Shown here: positions 1-5,028 of the stretch, piece by piece
Layout of the letters: each line of letters opens with the position of its first letter
How positions within the stretch are numbered: the first letter of the stretch is position 1
Assembly (NCBI GenBank): GCA_013336205.1
Contig: JAAXUD010000136.1
Span: 1-7,133, forward strand
DNA from: Lentimicrobium sp.
GTDB lineage: Bacteria > Bacteroidota > Bacteroidia > Bacteroidales > Lentimicrobiaceae
Reading direction: 5' to 3'
DNA: 7,133 nt
Made by a program: the position numbers and the translations under genes
Notes under the pieces: generated by a model
The model's database searches: none
The model's input: the letters and a program-made list of their open reading frames with translations, nothing else
Told to the model about the DNA's origin: nothing

Positions 1-825
1 GTAGGTTACGTTCAGACGGGCAAACTCAATCTGCTGAGGCGCAAATATTTCGAGTTCGCGGATGCACCAGTCGTACAAAGGACGGTGTACCTCAAATTCG
101 AGGGTACATATACTGTGGGTAATACCTTCAATGCTGTCACTCTGGCCATGGGCAAAGTCATACATCGGGTAAATGCACCATTCGGTGCCGGTTCTGTGGT
201 GGTCGGTATGGATGATGCGATAAAGAAGTGGATCTCGCATATGCATATTGGGTGATGCCATATCTATTTTTGCCCTCAGCACGCGGCTGCCTTCAGCAAA
301 TTCGCCGGCTTTCATCCTGCGGAAGAGATCAAGGTTTTCGTCTACAGTGCGGTTACGGTATGGGCTTTCCTGACCTGGTCGGGTAGGAGCACCTTTTTGT
401 TCAGCAATCTGCTCTGCTGTCAGATCGCACACATAAGCCTTGCCCTTGAGTATCAGCTTTTCGGCAAATTCATAAATCTGTTGAAAATAATCAGAAGCGA
501 AAAATTCGCGGCCTTCCCAGTCAAAACCAAGCCAGTGAACATCTTCGCGGATTGAATCTACATATTCAACATCTTCCTTAACGGGATTGGTATCATCGAA
601 CCGGAGATTGCACTTACCATTGTATTTTAAAGCGGTACCGAAGTTCAGGCAGATTGATTTTGCATGTCCGATATGCAGATAGCCGTTTGGTTCCGGTGGA
701 AAACGTGTGTGTACACGACCATCGTTTTTGCCATTCCGGATGTCCTCTTCGATAATGGAATGTATAAAATTGGTAGAAGTTTTGTTTTCTCCGTTAAGTT
801 CAGATTCAATTTTGTTTTCGTTCAT
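1..825 (-). CDS. glnS: Glutamine--tRNA ligase, N-terminal 275 residues (runs off the left edge)
   Basis: Cytoplasmic class I aminoacyl-tRNA synthetase that charges tRNA-Gln with glutamine. The ATG is at 825 and the frame is open to base 1, so codons 1-275 of a family usually around 550 residues are present. The class I signature [14 protein letters not shown] lies at about residues 43-56 (HIGH at 51-54). It is followed by family blocks recalled from E. coli Gln[15 protein letters not shown] (73-85), SPYRNR (154-159), [10 protein letters not shown] (183-192), [15 protein letters not shown] (216-230) and [12 protein letters not shown] (233-244). The His-Ser and Leu-Glu-Phe blocks, together with the conserved tRNA-Gln acceptor-binding layout, favour GlnRS over GluRS. 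The KMSKS-like loop and anticodon-binding barrels lie outside the window. A short low-complexity N-terminal lead (residues 1-18) precedes the conserved start [11 protein letters not shown] -7 promoter box lies about 85 bases upstream. Confidence 0.97.
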   Translation of the reverse strand, partial: MNENKIESELNGENKTSTNFIHSIIEEDIRNGKNDGRVHTRFPPEPNGYLHIGHAKSICLNFGTALKYNGKCNLRFDDTNPVKEDVEYVDSIREDVHWLGFDWEGREFFASDYFQQIYEFAEKLILKGKAYVCDLTAEQIAEQKGAPTRPGQESPYRNRTVDENLDLFRRMKAGEFAEGSRVLRAKIDMASPNMHMRDPLLYRIIHTDHHRTGTEWCIYPMYDFAHGQSDSIEGITHSICTLEFEVHRPLYDWCIRELEIFAPQQIEFARLNVTY

Positions 826-908
826 GCCGGAAAAGTAAATTAGAAAAACTTATTAATATGATAATCAGATAATTACTCTCAATTTAAACCTGGCTGGTTT
901 TAAGAGTG

Positions 909-916
909 CAAAGGTA
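909..916 (-). promoter_or_regulatory. glnS: Candidate -7 box of the glnS promoter
   Basis: Read on the minus strand, this is TACCTTTG, an exact match to the Bacteroidota -7 consensus TAnnTTTG. It would give an untranslated leader of about 80 bases before the glnS ATG at 825. No TTG is seen at the usual 19-base spacing, so the call rests on the -7 box alone. Confidence 0.35.
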
Positions 917-1064
917 AGTAGAATCGGGGGATATTTAGGATTTTGGATTTCAGTTTTTCCGGGAAAACAGAATTGCAAGGTTCGGGTTGTTTTTTCCTTT
1001 AATACAAAGCAAAAAATGTCGGCAGTGGATTTATGAATTGTCAGTAAACCCGGGGATTGGTGGT

Positions 1065-1127
1065 AAAAACCTCATCCTGATCTTCATTTATGAACCTGTA
1101 TTTCATAGAAGGTACTCTTAATCAGGA
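1065..1127 (-). terminator. Candidate terminator or structured 3' UTR of mntP
   Basis: This 338-base gap between glnS and mntP holds no credible gene, but it does hold a nested hairpin. The outer arms are TCCTGAT (1075-1081) and ATCAGGA (1121-1127). The middle arms are CTTC (1082-1085) and GAAG (1108-1111). The inner arms are TATGAA (1089-1094) and TTCATA (1102-1107), around a 7-base loop. That makes 17 pairs with a 3-base and a 9-base bulge. On the minus strand, the direction of mntP, it starts about 37 bases after the mntP stop and is followed after five bases by TTTTT (1069-1065). The bulges and the short gap before the T run make it a non-ideal intrinsic terminator, so another structured RNA role is possible. 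Confidence 0.4.
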
Positions 1128-1163
1128 GTTGAGTTGCTGAATAGAGGGGAAGTGTTTTGGCCG

Positions 1164-1745
1164 CTAGAACCAAAGATGCTCCAGCAGAATCTTTAATCCG
1201 ATACCAATCAGGATAATACCTCCCAGCATTTCCATTCGCTTACCGAGTTTGTTTCCCGCTTTTTTCCCGAATAAAATCCCAAGCATGGACATGATGTAAG
1301 TGATACTTCCGATAATAATTACGGGTAAAAGTATTGCCAGCCACAGCGGTGTATCAGGGGTTTCAATAAATGCGAAACTTACACCAACAATCAGGGCGTC
1401 AATGCTGGTTGCCAGCGACATTGTCAGTAAAACAACAGGATCGAGGGGATTGAACGAGTTTCTTTGTTCTTCAGGTTTCAGACTTTCATAAATCATTTTG
1501 AACCCCAGGATAGACAGTAATCCAAATGCGATCCAATGGTCGGAGCTAAGGAGATAATTGCGGATTGATATTCCCGCAAACCAACCCATCAGTGGCATTA
1601 GCGCCTGAAAAAAAGCCAGTGAGAATGCAATGATACATGCTTTATAAAATCTGATCGATGGCAGCATCAGGCCGCTGCTGACTGATACAGCAAAAGAATC
1701 GAAAGACAGGCCGAGCGCAAGCAGGATAAGCGTAACAATTTCCAT
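1164..1745 (-). CDS. mntP: MntP-family manganese efflux pump
   Basis: Inner-membrane exporter predicted to remove excess Mn(II) from the cytoplasm. At 193 residues it is close to the usual length of about 190, with six hydrophobic segments (roughly 1-25, 35-58, 68-88, 103-127, 134-157 and 172-190). The family's internal duplication is visible. The first half has LSFDSFAVS with Asp16 in helix 1, and the second half has ATSIDALIVG with Asp116; these acidic residues sit where metal-coordinating Asp residues occur in E. coli MntP. FFQALMPLMGW (45-55) is the family's helix-2 block, and a charged cytoplasmic loop (89-98, KPEEQR) separates the halves. The gene has its own promoter in the 63-base gap after the FMN-protein gene, so it need not be co-transcribed with it. 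That gap is too short to hold a yybP-ykoY-type manganese riboswitch. Confidence 0.95.
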   Translation of the reverse strand: MEIVTLILLALGLSFDSFAVSVSSGLMLPSIRFYKACIIAFSLAFFQALMPLMGWFAGISIRNYLLSSDHWIAFGLLSILGFKMIYESLKPEEQRNSFNPLDPVVLLTMSLATSIDALIVGVSFAFIETPDTPLWLAILLPVIIIGSITYIMSMLGILFGKKAGNKLGKRMEMLGGIILIGIGLKILLEHLWF

Positions 1746-1765
1746 TTTACCGGTAGATGAGCCGG

Positions 1766-1795
1766 CAAAAGTAGCTGATTTTATCTAAACCGCAA
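1766..1795 (-). promoter_or_regulatory. mntP: mntP promoter (TTG-N19-TACTTTTG)
   Basis: On the minus strand, TTG at 1795-1793 is followed by a 19-base spacer and TACTTTTG at 1773-1766. This matches the Bacteroidota primary-sigma consensus (TTG at -33, TAnnTTTG at -7) in both boxes and in spacing. Transcription would start near 1761, giving a leader of about 16 bases before the ATG at 1745. It is the best promoter in the window. Confidence 0.7.
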
Positions 1796-1808
1796 TTAGA
1801 AGATTTCG

Positions 1809-2342
1809 CTATTTGAGCAGATCGGCCTGTTCAAGTTTTTCTAAAATAACGAGAGATCCGGCAACTGATTCACTGAGGTTTGTTCCCGAAAAGGTAGCAC
1901 CGGATAAGGCATCAATGTCCTGTCCATAAACAGGTATGCTGTCCGGCGAAAAGCCACGGAATGATTTTAGCCATTTTCTACCGGTGACTGCAGTTCCATA
2001 AGATGCAGGATAACTTAACACAAAAACATCCGCGATTCTCAGACTGGTGTCAAATACGATTGCAAATTCAAATTCATGATAGCGACCCCATGTTTTATCT
2101 GCCAGCAGCCAGCCCAGGTTATTGCTATTTTCACGAATAGCAAACCATTTGCCATCCGAATTCAGAATATCAGGATCTGTAATCTGAGTATCTGCCAGAT
2201 TAAGTTTGGCGTAAGTCACCTTCCGGCCCGAATAAAGTTCTGACACAGATTTTTCCAGTTTCTTTAAGCTTTCGCGCGTGAGATTTGGGCTGTCAGCTAT
2301 TAACAGGGATGCAGTAATAAAAATTGCCAGCAATGTTTTCAT
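1809..2342 (-). CDS. Secreted FMN-binding domain protein (covalent flavoprotein)
   Basis: A 177-residue protein with an N-terminal signal peptide (about 1-17, MKTLLAIFITASLLIA, no lipobox Cys), so probably periplasmic. The C-terminal half has the FMN_bind pattern seen in NqrC/RnfG relatives: GWLLADKTWGRYHEFEFAIVF around 77-97, the strand IADVFVLSYP (103-112), a Gly-rich turn YGTAVTGRKW (115-124), and DALSGAT at 144-150. The last matches the Dxx[S/T]GAT signal that the flavin transferase ApbE uses to join FMN by a phosphoester bond to its final Thr, here Thr150. No ApbE gene lies in the window, so one is expected elsewhere. The gene follows the porin by 88 bases with no clear promoter of its own, suggesting one transcript. 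The likely role is single-electron transfer in the envelope. Its redox partner is unknown. Confidence 0.85.
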   Translation of the reverse strand: MKTLLAIFITASLLIADSPNLTRESLKKLEKSVSELYSGRKVTYAKLNLADTQITDPDILNSDGKWFAIRENSNNLGWLLADKTWGRYHEFEFAIVFDTSLRIADVFVLSYPASYGTAVTGRKWLKSFRGFSPDSIPVYGQDIDALSGATFSGTNLSESVAGSLVILEKLEQADLLK

Positions 2343-2368
2343 GGGCCATTCTTAACTTATAAAAGATC

Positions 2369-2384
2369 CGGGGATGATACCCCG
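2369..2384 (-). promoter_or_regulatory. GC-rich hairpin between porin and FMN-protein genes
   Basis: In the 88-base intergenic stretch the arms CGGGG and CCCCG enclose a 6-base loop. On the minus strand it is followed by GGATCTTTTAT, a short T run. It could be a partial terminator lowering read-through into the FMN gene, or a stabilising element at the 3' end of the porin message. Five pairs make it too weak to call a full terminator. Confidence 0.4.
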
Positions 2385-2430
2385 CACCCGTTTTCACTAA
2401 ACTATTATCGGAAAAATGATAAAAAGTAAT

Positions 2431-3621
2431 TCAGAAGTTAACACCGATACCGGCATTGAATGAAGTATTATATTCATCCTGTCCTTCTTGTTTGGTAAAC
2501 TGGAAATCAGTTTTGATAACTGCACCTTCAGTTATTTTATAACCAATTCCTGTTGTTATTTCAGTCATATTGTAGGCATTGTTTTTAGGTAAGCCTCCTT
2601 CAGTTTCAGCATGCAGATTGTATTTTTCGAACCTGGCAAACAGAATTAGTGGTGAATTTGCTGATTTGGATTTTTGAAAAAGGTTATAGGAAGCCTCAGC
2701 ATACCAACCACCCATCGCTGAGCCCAGGTCTTTTCCTGTAAACTGATTGTAGGCACCGCTGTTTCCGATGGTACTTAAGATATACTGTCCCCGCAACTGA
2801 AGTCCTCCCAGGGTATATCTGGCATCCAACCCGAACATGGCAAGGCTTACCACCGTTGAATCGGCCCTGTTTAACTGAACTTCATTTTCTTTGGATAGGT
2901 TATTATAAAGCGTTGACTGCGTTTTTCCAAAGTAACCCGACAAGCCCAGGTTAAGGCCACTTATCGCATAAAAATCGACTTTGGCCGACAGGTTAGGGGA
3001 GGAGATAAATGATTCAGCTCCCTTTTGTCTGCCGCTTCTTAAGCCGTTTGGTCCGCCTATTTTTCCTGAACCATCGTAGCTATTGAATCCATTTACCAGG
3101 TAAAGTTGATATTTAAGGCTTATCCCTGTCATGTTTCCTGCCATACCAAAACCGATTTCCCGCCAGGTTGTTGGAACGATACGGCTGTCTATTGAAGGTC
3201 TTTTTACGCCGTTATATGTGGTAGGTTCATGATATTCATTAACTATACCCATGGGTATAATAAGCAAACCACCTCTCAGCATAATTGCATCGTTGAAACG
3301 ATGCTGAAGAAAAGCCTGTTCAACCCAAAGTTCTTTAACATGCTCGAACTCAACTTCAGTGAAGAACTCTATTTTGTTGTTGAATTTATAGTTCATCAGC
3401 AACACAATGCGCGTTACGTCCAGTTTTCCGTTATTCCGGAGGGAATCATCCAAAGGCTGGGTATAATCAATACTTCCATAAAGTCCCATCATGAGTTTTT
3501 TATCGGAGGGTTTGTTCATAAACGACTCTGATAAACTTTGAGGCGGTGTGATTTCCTGTGCAAAAAGCATGTTCACCCATAGTACTCCGGACAATATCAG
3601 GATCAGGTTATATTTTTTCAT
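2431..3621 (-). CDS. Outer-membrane porin, OprO/OprP-like beta-barrel
   Basis: A 396-residue protein with a signal peptide (about 1-21, ending VNMLFA before QEI) and a final Phe, the usual outer-membrane barrel signal (NAGIGVNF). The body alternates short amphipathic strands with polar turns. The block around residues 116-160 (RGGLLIIPMGIVNEYHEP, then RPSIDSRIVPTTWREIGFG) resembles the conserved region of phosphate-selective OprO/OprP-like porins, which form substrate-selective channels. The actual solute cannot be read from the sequence. It heads a likely two-gene unit with the secreted FMN protein. Upstream are a -7 box and a pair of ATTACCC direct repeats, consistent with activator control. 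The start is supported by the signal peptide beginning directly at the ATG (MKKYN). Confidence 0.85.
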   Translation of the reverse strand: MKKYNLILILSGVLWVNMLFAQEITPPQSLSESFMNKPSDKKLMMGLYGSIDYTQPLDDSLRNNGKLDVTRIVLLMNYKFNNKIEFFTEVEFEHVKELWVEQAFLQHRFNDAIMLRGGLLIIPMGIVNEYHEPTTYNGVKRPSIDSRIVPTTWREIGFGMAGNMTGISLKYQLYLVNGFNSYDGSGKIGGPNGLRSGRQKGAESFISSPNLSAKVDFYAISGLNLGLSGYFGKTQSTLYNNLSKENEVQLNRADSTVVSLAMFGLDARYTLGGLQLRGQYILSTIGNSGAYNQFTGKDLGSAMGGWYAEASYNLFQKSKSANSPLILFARFEKYNLHAETEGGLPKNNAYNMTEITTGIGYKITEGAVIKTDFQFTKQEGQDEYNTSFNAGIGVNF

Positions 3622-3670
3622 AGTGGACGCAGTTTATATTATTTAGAATAAGACTGAATTAAAACTGCGA

Positions 3671-3701
3671 CAAAAATAGGCCGACTATTCGGGTAATGAA
3701 A
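3671..3701 (-). promoter_or_regulatory. Candidate porin promoter (TTTC-N19-TATTTTTG)
   Basis: On the minus strand, TATTTTTG at 3678-3671 is an exact TAnnTTTG -7 box. At 19 bases upstream the -33 position reads TTTC instead of TTTG, a one-base departure that suits a promoter needing an activator. Transcription would start near 3667, about 45 bases before the ATG at 3621. Confidence 0.5.
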
Positions 3702-3719
3702 TACCTGAATCAGGGTAAT
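3691..3719. promoter_or_regulatory. Candidate operator: paired ATTACCC repeats around a CCTGA palindrome
   Basis: GGGTAAT occurs at 3691-3697 and again at 3713-3719, 22 bases apart, which is about two helical turns. Between them lies the odd palindrome CCTGAATCAGG (3704-3714), which shares two bases with the second repeat. Relative to the predicted porin start, the repeats fall near -27 and -49, next to and upstream of the -33 region, where an activator could contact RNA polymerase. Tandem repeats two turns apart are typical of response-regulator sites, and the palindrome is an alternative dimer site. The regulator is unknown. Confidence 0.4.
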
Positions 3720-3743
3720 TTTATAAAAGAGGTGGTATAAATA

Positions 3744-3774
3744 GAAAAACCGGTCATTTGGGGACCGGTTTTCT
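3744..3774 (-). terminator. Intrinsic terminator of tRNA-Cys
   Basis: A perfect 10-pair stem, AAAACCGGTC (3746-3755) with GACCGGTTTT (3763-3772), has a 7-base loop. On the minus strand it begins four bases after the tRNA end and runs into TTTTTCT. The A/T flanks are nearly symmetric, so it could also stop transcription on the plus strand. Confidence 0.85.
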
Positions 3775-3775
3775 G

Positions 3776-3846
3776 AGGTTTCGAGCGGATTCGAACCGCT
3801 GTAGAAGGTTTTGCAGACCTCTGCCTAGCCACTCGGCCACGAAACC
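3776..3846 (-). tRNA. tRNA-Cys (anticodon GCA)
   Basis: A 71-base cloverleaf read from 3846 downward. The acceptor stem is GGTTTCG with CGAAACC (7 pairs). The D-arm has three pairs, GCC with GGC. The anticodon stem is GAGGT with ACCTT, and its loop CTGCAAA carries the anticodon GCA. The T-arm is AGCGG-TTCGAAT-CCGCT (5 pairs). The discriminator base is U (T at 3776), an identity element of tRNA-Cys. The CCA end is not encoded and must be added after transcription. A strong terminator follows and a -7 box lies just upstream, so it is its own transcription unit. Confidence 0.97.
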
Positions 3847-3857
3847 ATTTTGGGGTA

Positions 3858-3865
3858 CAAATGTA
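3858..3865 (-). promoter_or_regulatory. Candidate -7 box of the tRNA-Cys promoter
   Basis: The minus strand reads TACATTTG, matching TAnnTTTG, and ends 12 bases before the first tRNA base. Transcription would begin within about 8 bases of the mature 5' end, as is common for single tRNA genes. No TTG is found at the usual -33 spacing. Confidence 0.45.
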
Positions 3866-3932
3866 CTAAAATATTCTGAAAATGGACGTAAAAAATTTAT
3901 TGTACGTAAAAATCATGTAATCAATAACTTAA

Positions 3933-4151
3933 TCAATTTTCGGTCGTATGTTCAGTGTTTTTAGTTGAATAAATACGGAGGCAATCAGGGCAAAGGCAAT
4001 TGTTAAATTCGGTGCGGAGTTTTTCCGCTGCGGCCGGAGTTAAAGTATAATCAAAGCACCAGCAGCCAGCCGCATGCAGACACTCAAAGGTTTTATAGCA
4101 GCGGGGGCAGGTTTTTACTGTAGGAATAGCTGGGTCATTCATAAATATCAT
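3933..4151 (-). CDS. Small Cys-rich protein, CWC family
   Basis: A 72-residue protein, or 69 if translation starts at Met4 (ATG at 4142). It has eight cysteines: Cys15, 18, 24, 30, 32, 52, 54 and 57. Their layout is CPRC, then C-x5-C-W-C, then C-x-C-P-x-C, which matches the Cys-rich CWC family (Pfam Cys_rich_CWC). These are probably small zinc-binding or redox proteins with no assigned function. It overlaps the end of folB by 17 bases, or by 8 from Met4, as expected for a translationally coupled partner. The Met4 start, at the ATGAATGA overlap with the folB stop, is the more usual arrangement. The C-terminal tail (TKNTEHTTEN) is polar and probably disordered. Confidence 0.8.
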   Translation of the reverse strand: MIFMNDPAIPTVKTCPRCYKTFECLHAAGCWCFDYTLTPAAAEKLRTEFNNCLCPDCLRIYSTKNTEHTTEN

Positions 4152-4500
4152 CGCTGCTTAATGTGACACAAACCCTGTCCATTTTTCCACCCAAAGGTGG
4201 ATTTAGCTTTGAAATTTTCACTTCAGCATCGGTAACATCCGGAAAACGGGCATGAACAGCTTGTAGAATGCGGTGAGCAACATGTTCCAACAAATGGGAT
4301 TTATGCTCCATTTCTTTCTTAACTGTTTCGTAAACACTCAGATAATTGACCGTATCGTGCAGATTGTCACTTCTTTCAGCCTGGCGGGTATCGACCTGTA
4401 TAAATAAATCGACCATAAAGCGGGTGCCGATTACCTGCTCTTCCTTAAAATGGCCGTGGTAGGAAAAGAATTCCATGCCTTCGATTGAGATCATGCCCAT
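4135..4500 (-). CDS. folB: Dihydroneopterin aldolase
   Basis: Folate-pathway enzyme that splits 7,8-dihydroneopterin into 6-hydroxymethyl-7,8-dihydropterin and glycolaldehyde in the cytoplasm; it can also epimerise the substrate. The 121 residues match the usual length. Landmarks align with the Staphylococcus aureus enzyme as recalled: GMEFFSYHG (8-16) at the N-terminus, Glu21 (Glu22 there), Tyr53 in VNYLSVYE (the active-site Tyr), LLEH (70-73, substrate pocket), and Lys98 in SKLNPPLGG, the catalytic Lys. All key residues are present, so it should be active. Met1 (MGMISIEG) is preferred over Met3 because homologues usually begin with two or three residues before the first strand. It is followed by the overlapping CWC gene and preceded by a -7 box. 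Confidence 0.93.
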   Translation of the reverse strand: MGMISIEGMEFFSYHGHFKEEQVIGTRFMVDLFIQVDTRQAERSDNLHDTVNYLSVYETVKKEMEHKSHLLEHVAHRILQAVHARFPDVTDAEVKISKLNPPLGGKMDRVCVTLSSDDIYE

Positions 4501-4516
4501 AGTTGGTGGTTTTAAG

Positions 4517-4548
4517 CAAAGATAGCCAAAAGGGAAGTAAAAACGAAA
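4517..4548 (-). promoter_or_regulatory. folB: Candidate folB promoter
   Basis: On the minus strand, TATCTTTG (4524-4517) matches TAnnTTTG. After a 19-base spacer the -33 position reads TTTCG, one base away from TTTG. The predicted start near 4513 would leave only about 13 bases before the ATG at 4500, so the message would be nearly leaderless. Confidence 0.5.
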
Positions 4549-4624
4549 AATATAAACCTGCCAGGCGGGTAAAAATTTTTGTTTCCGAAGTTGATGCCGG
4601 ATATCGGATGTCCCAATGGTTTTC

Positions 4625-4647
4625 GGTTCCGGATTGGAACTTTTTTT
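4625..4647 (+). terminator. Terminator-like hairpin with no clear upstream gene
   Basis: On the plus strand, GTTCC (4626-4630) and GGAAC (4636-4640) enclose a 5-base loop, with a G-T wobble outside and a run of seven T right after (4641-4647). The stem is short, but the T run is good. No plus-strand gene precedes it, so it may end a small RNA or antisense transcript, guard against read-through from the folB side, or be chance. Confidence 0.35.
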
Positions 4648-4756
4648 ATTGTTGACAGAAATAGGGTCATCAAAATTTTTTTACGGAATTCATTTTATCA
4701 ATAAGAATTCTTTCATTTTCTGCGAAGAAAGTAGCTTTCTGGTAACATCTATAAGC

Positions 4757-4791
4757 CCAATTGTTAAAGATATGTTAAAGTAACCAATTGG
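4757..4791. repeat. CCAATTG inverted arms enclosing GTTAAAG direct repeats
   Basis: CCAATTG (4757-4763) and CAATTGG (4785-4791) form a perfect 7-base inverted repeat. Between them GTTAAAG occurs twice (4763-4769 and 4774-4780), exactly 11 bases apart. An 11-base direct-repeat period is the hallmark of OmpR/PhoB-type response-regulator sites. The element is about 240 bases upstream of the protease-like gene. The role is inferred from geometry only. Confidence 0.4.
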
Positions 4792-4839
4792 ATATCAGTT
4801 AAATTGAACTATATATGGCTATAACAAGTTTAGTATAGG

Positions 4840-4855
4840 ATTTTATTAATAAAAT
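4840..4855. repeat. 16-base perfect AT palindrome
   Basis: ATTTTATTAATAAAAT equals its own reverse complement. Its composition (A and T only, in AT-rich DNA) weakens the case for a protein-binding site, but perfect symmetry over 16 bases upstream of the protease-like gene is recorded. Confidence 0.3.
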
Positions 4856-5028
4856 TAATGAGATCAAATGGATAAATCAGGATTTGTAGTTATTTAATGA
4901 TAGAATAAAGTTCAAGTGATTTGGAATTGCAATGCTAATTAAAAGCTAAAATTCAGAGGATTGATGATTAAATTCTGATACCTGGATACATCTTACTTCT
5001 TTTTGAATACAATGGATTTGTTGAATAA

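Larger units (their letters stand above)
4549..5028. other. AT-rich gene-free divide between divergent gene blocks
   Basis: Nothing here reads as a gene on either strand: frames are short and the base composition is strongly AT. It separates the minus-strand folB block from the plus-strand protease-like gene. It holds a terminator-like hairpin (4625-4647), a 6-pair hairpin AGAAAG-TAG-CTTTCT (4726-4740), a repeat cluster (4757-4791) and a 16-base palindrome (4840-4855). I found no plus-strand match to TTG-N19-TAnnTTTG that would explain expression of the downstream gene, so its promoter may use another sigma factor or be degenerate. Confidence 0.6.

Noticed and set aside
1300..1491. Plus-strand 63-codon frame inside mntP
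   Set aside because: It is antisense to a well-conserved membrane protein gene and shows no protein features.
1746..1808. Manganese riboswitch (yybP-ykoY) upstream of mntP
   Set aside because: The gap is only 63 bases and is filled by the promoter boxes. The predicted leader of about 16 bases cannot hold the aptamer.
3229..3531. Plus-strand 100-codon frame within the porin gene
   Set aside because: It is a mirror of the porin reading frame, with no family features or leader.
3758..3964. Plus-strand 68-codon frame spanning the tRNA-Cys region
   Set aside because: It reads through a complete tRNA gene and its terminator on the opposite strand, so it is not a plausible protein.
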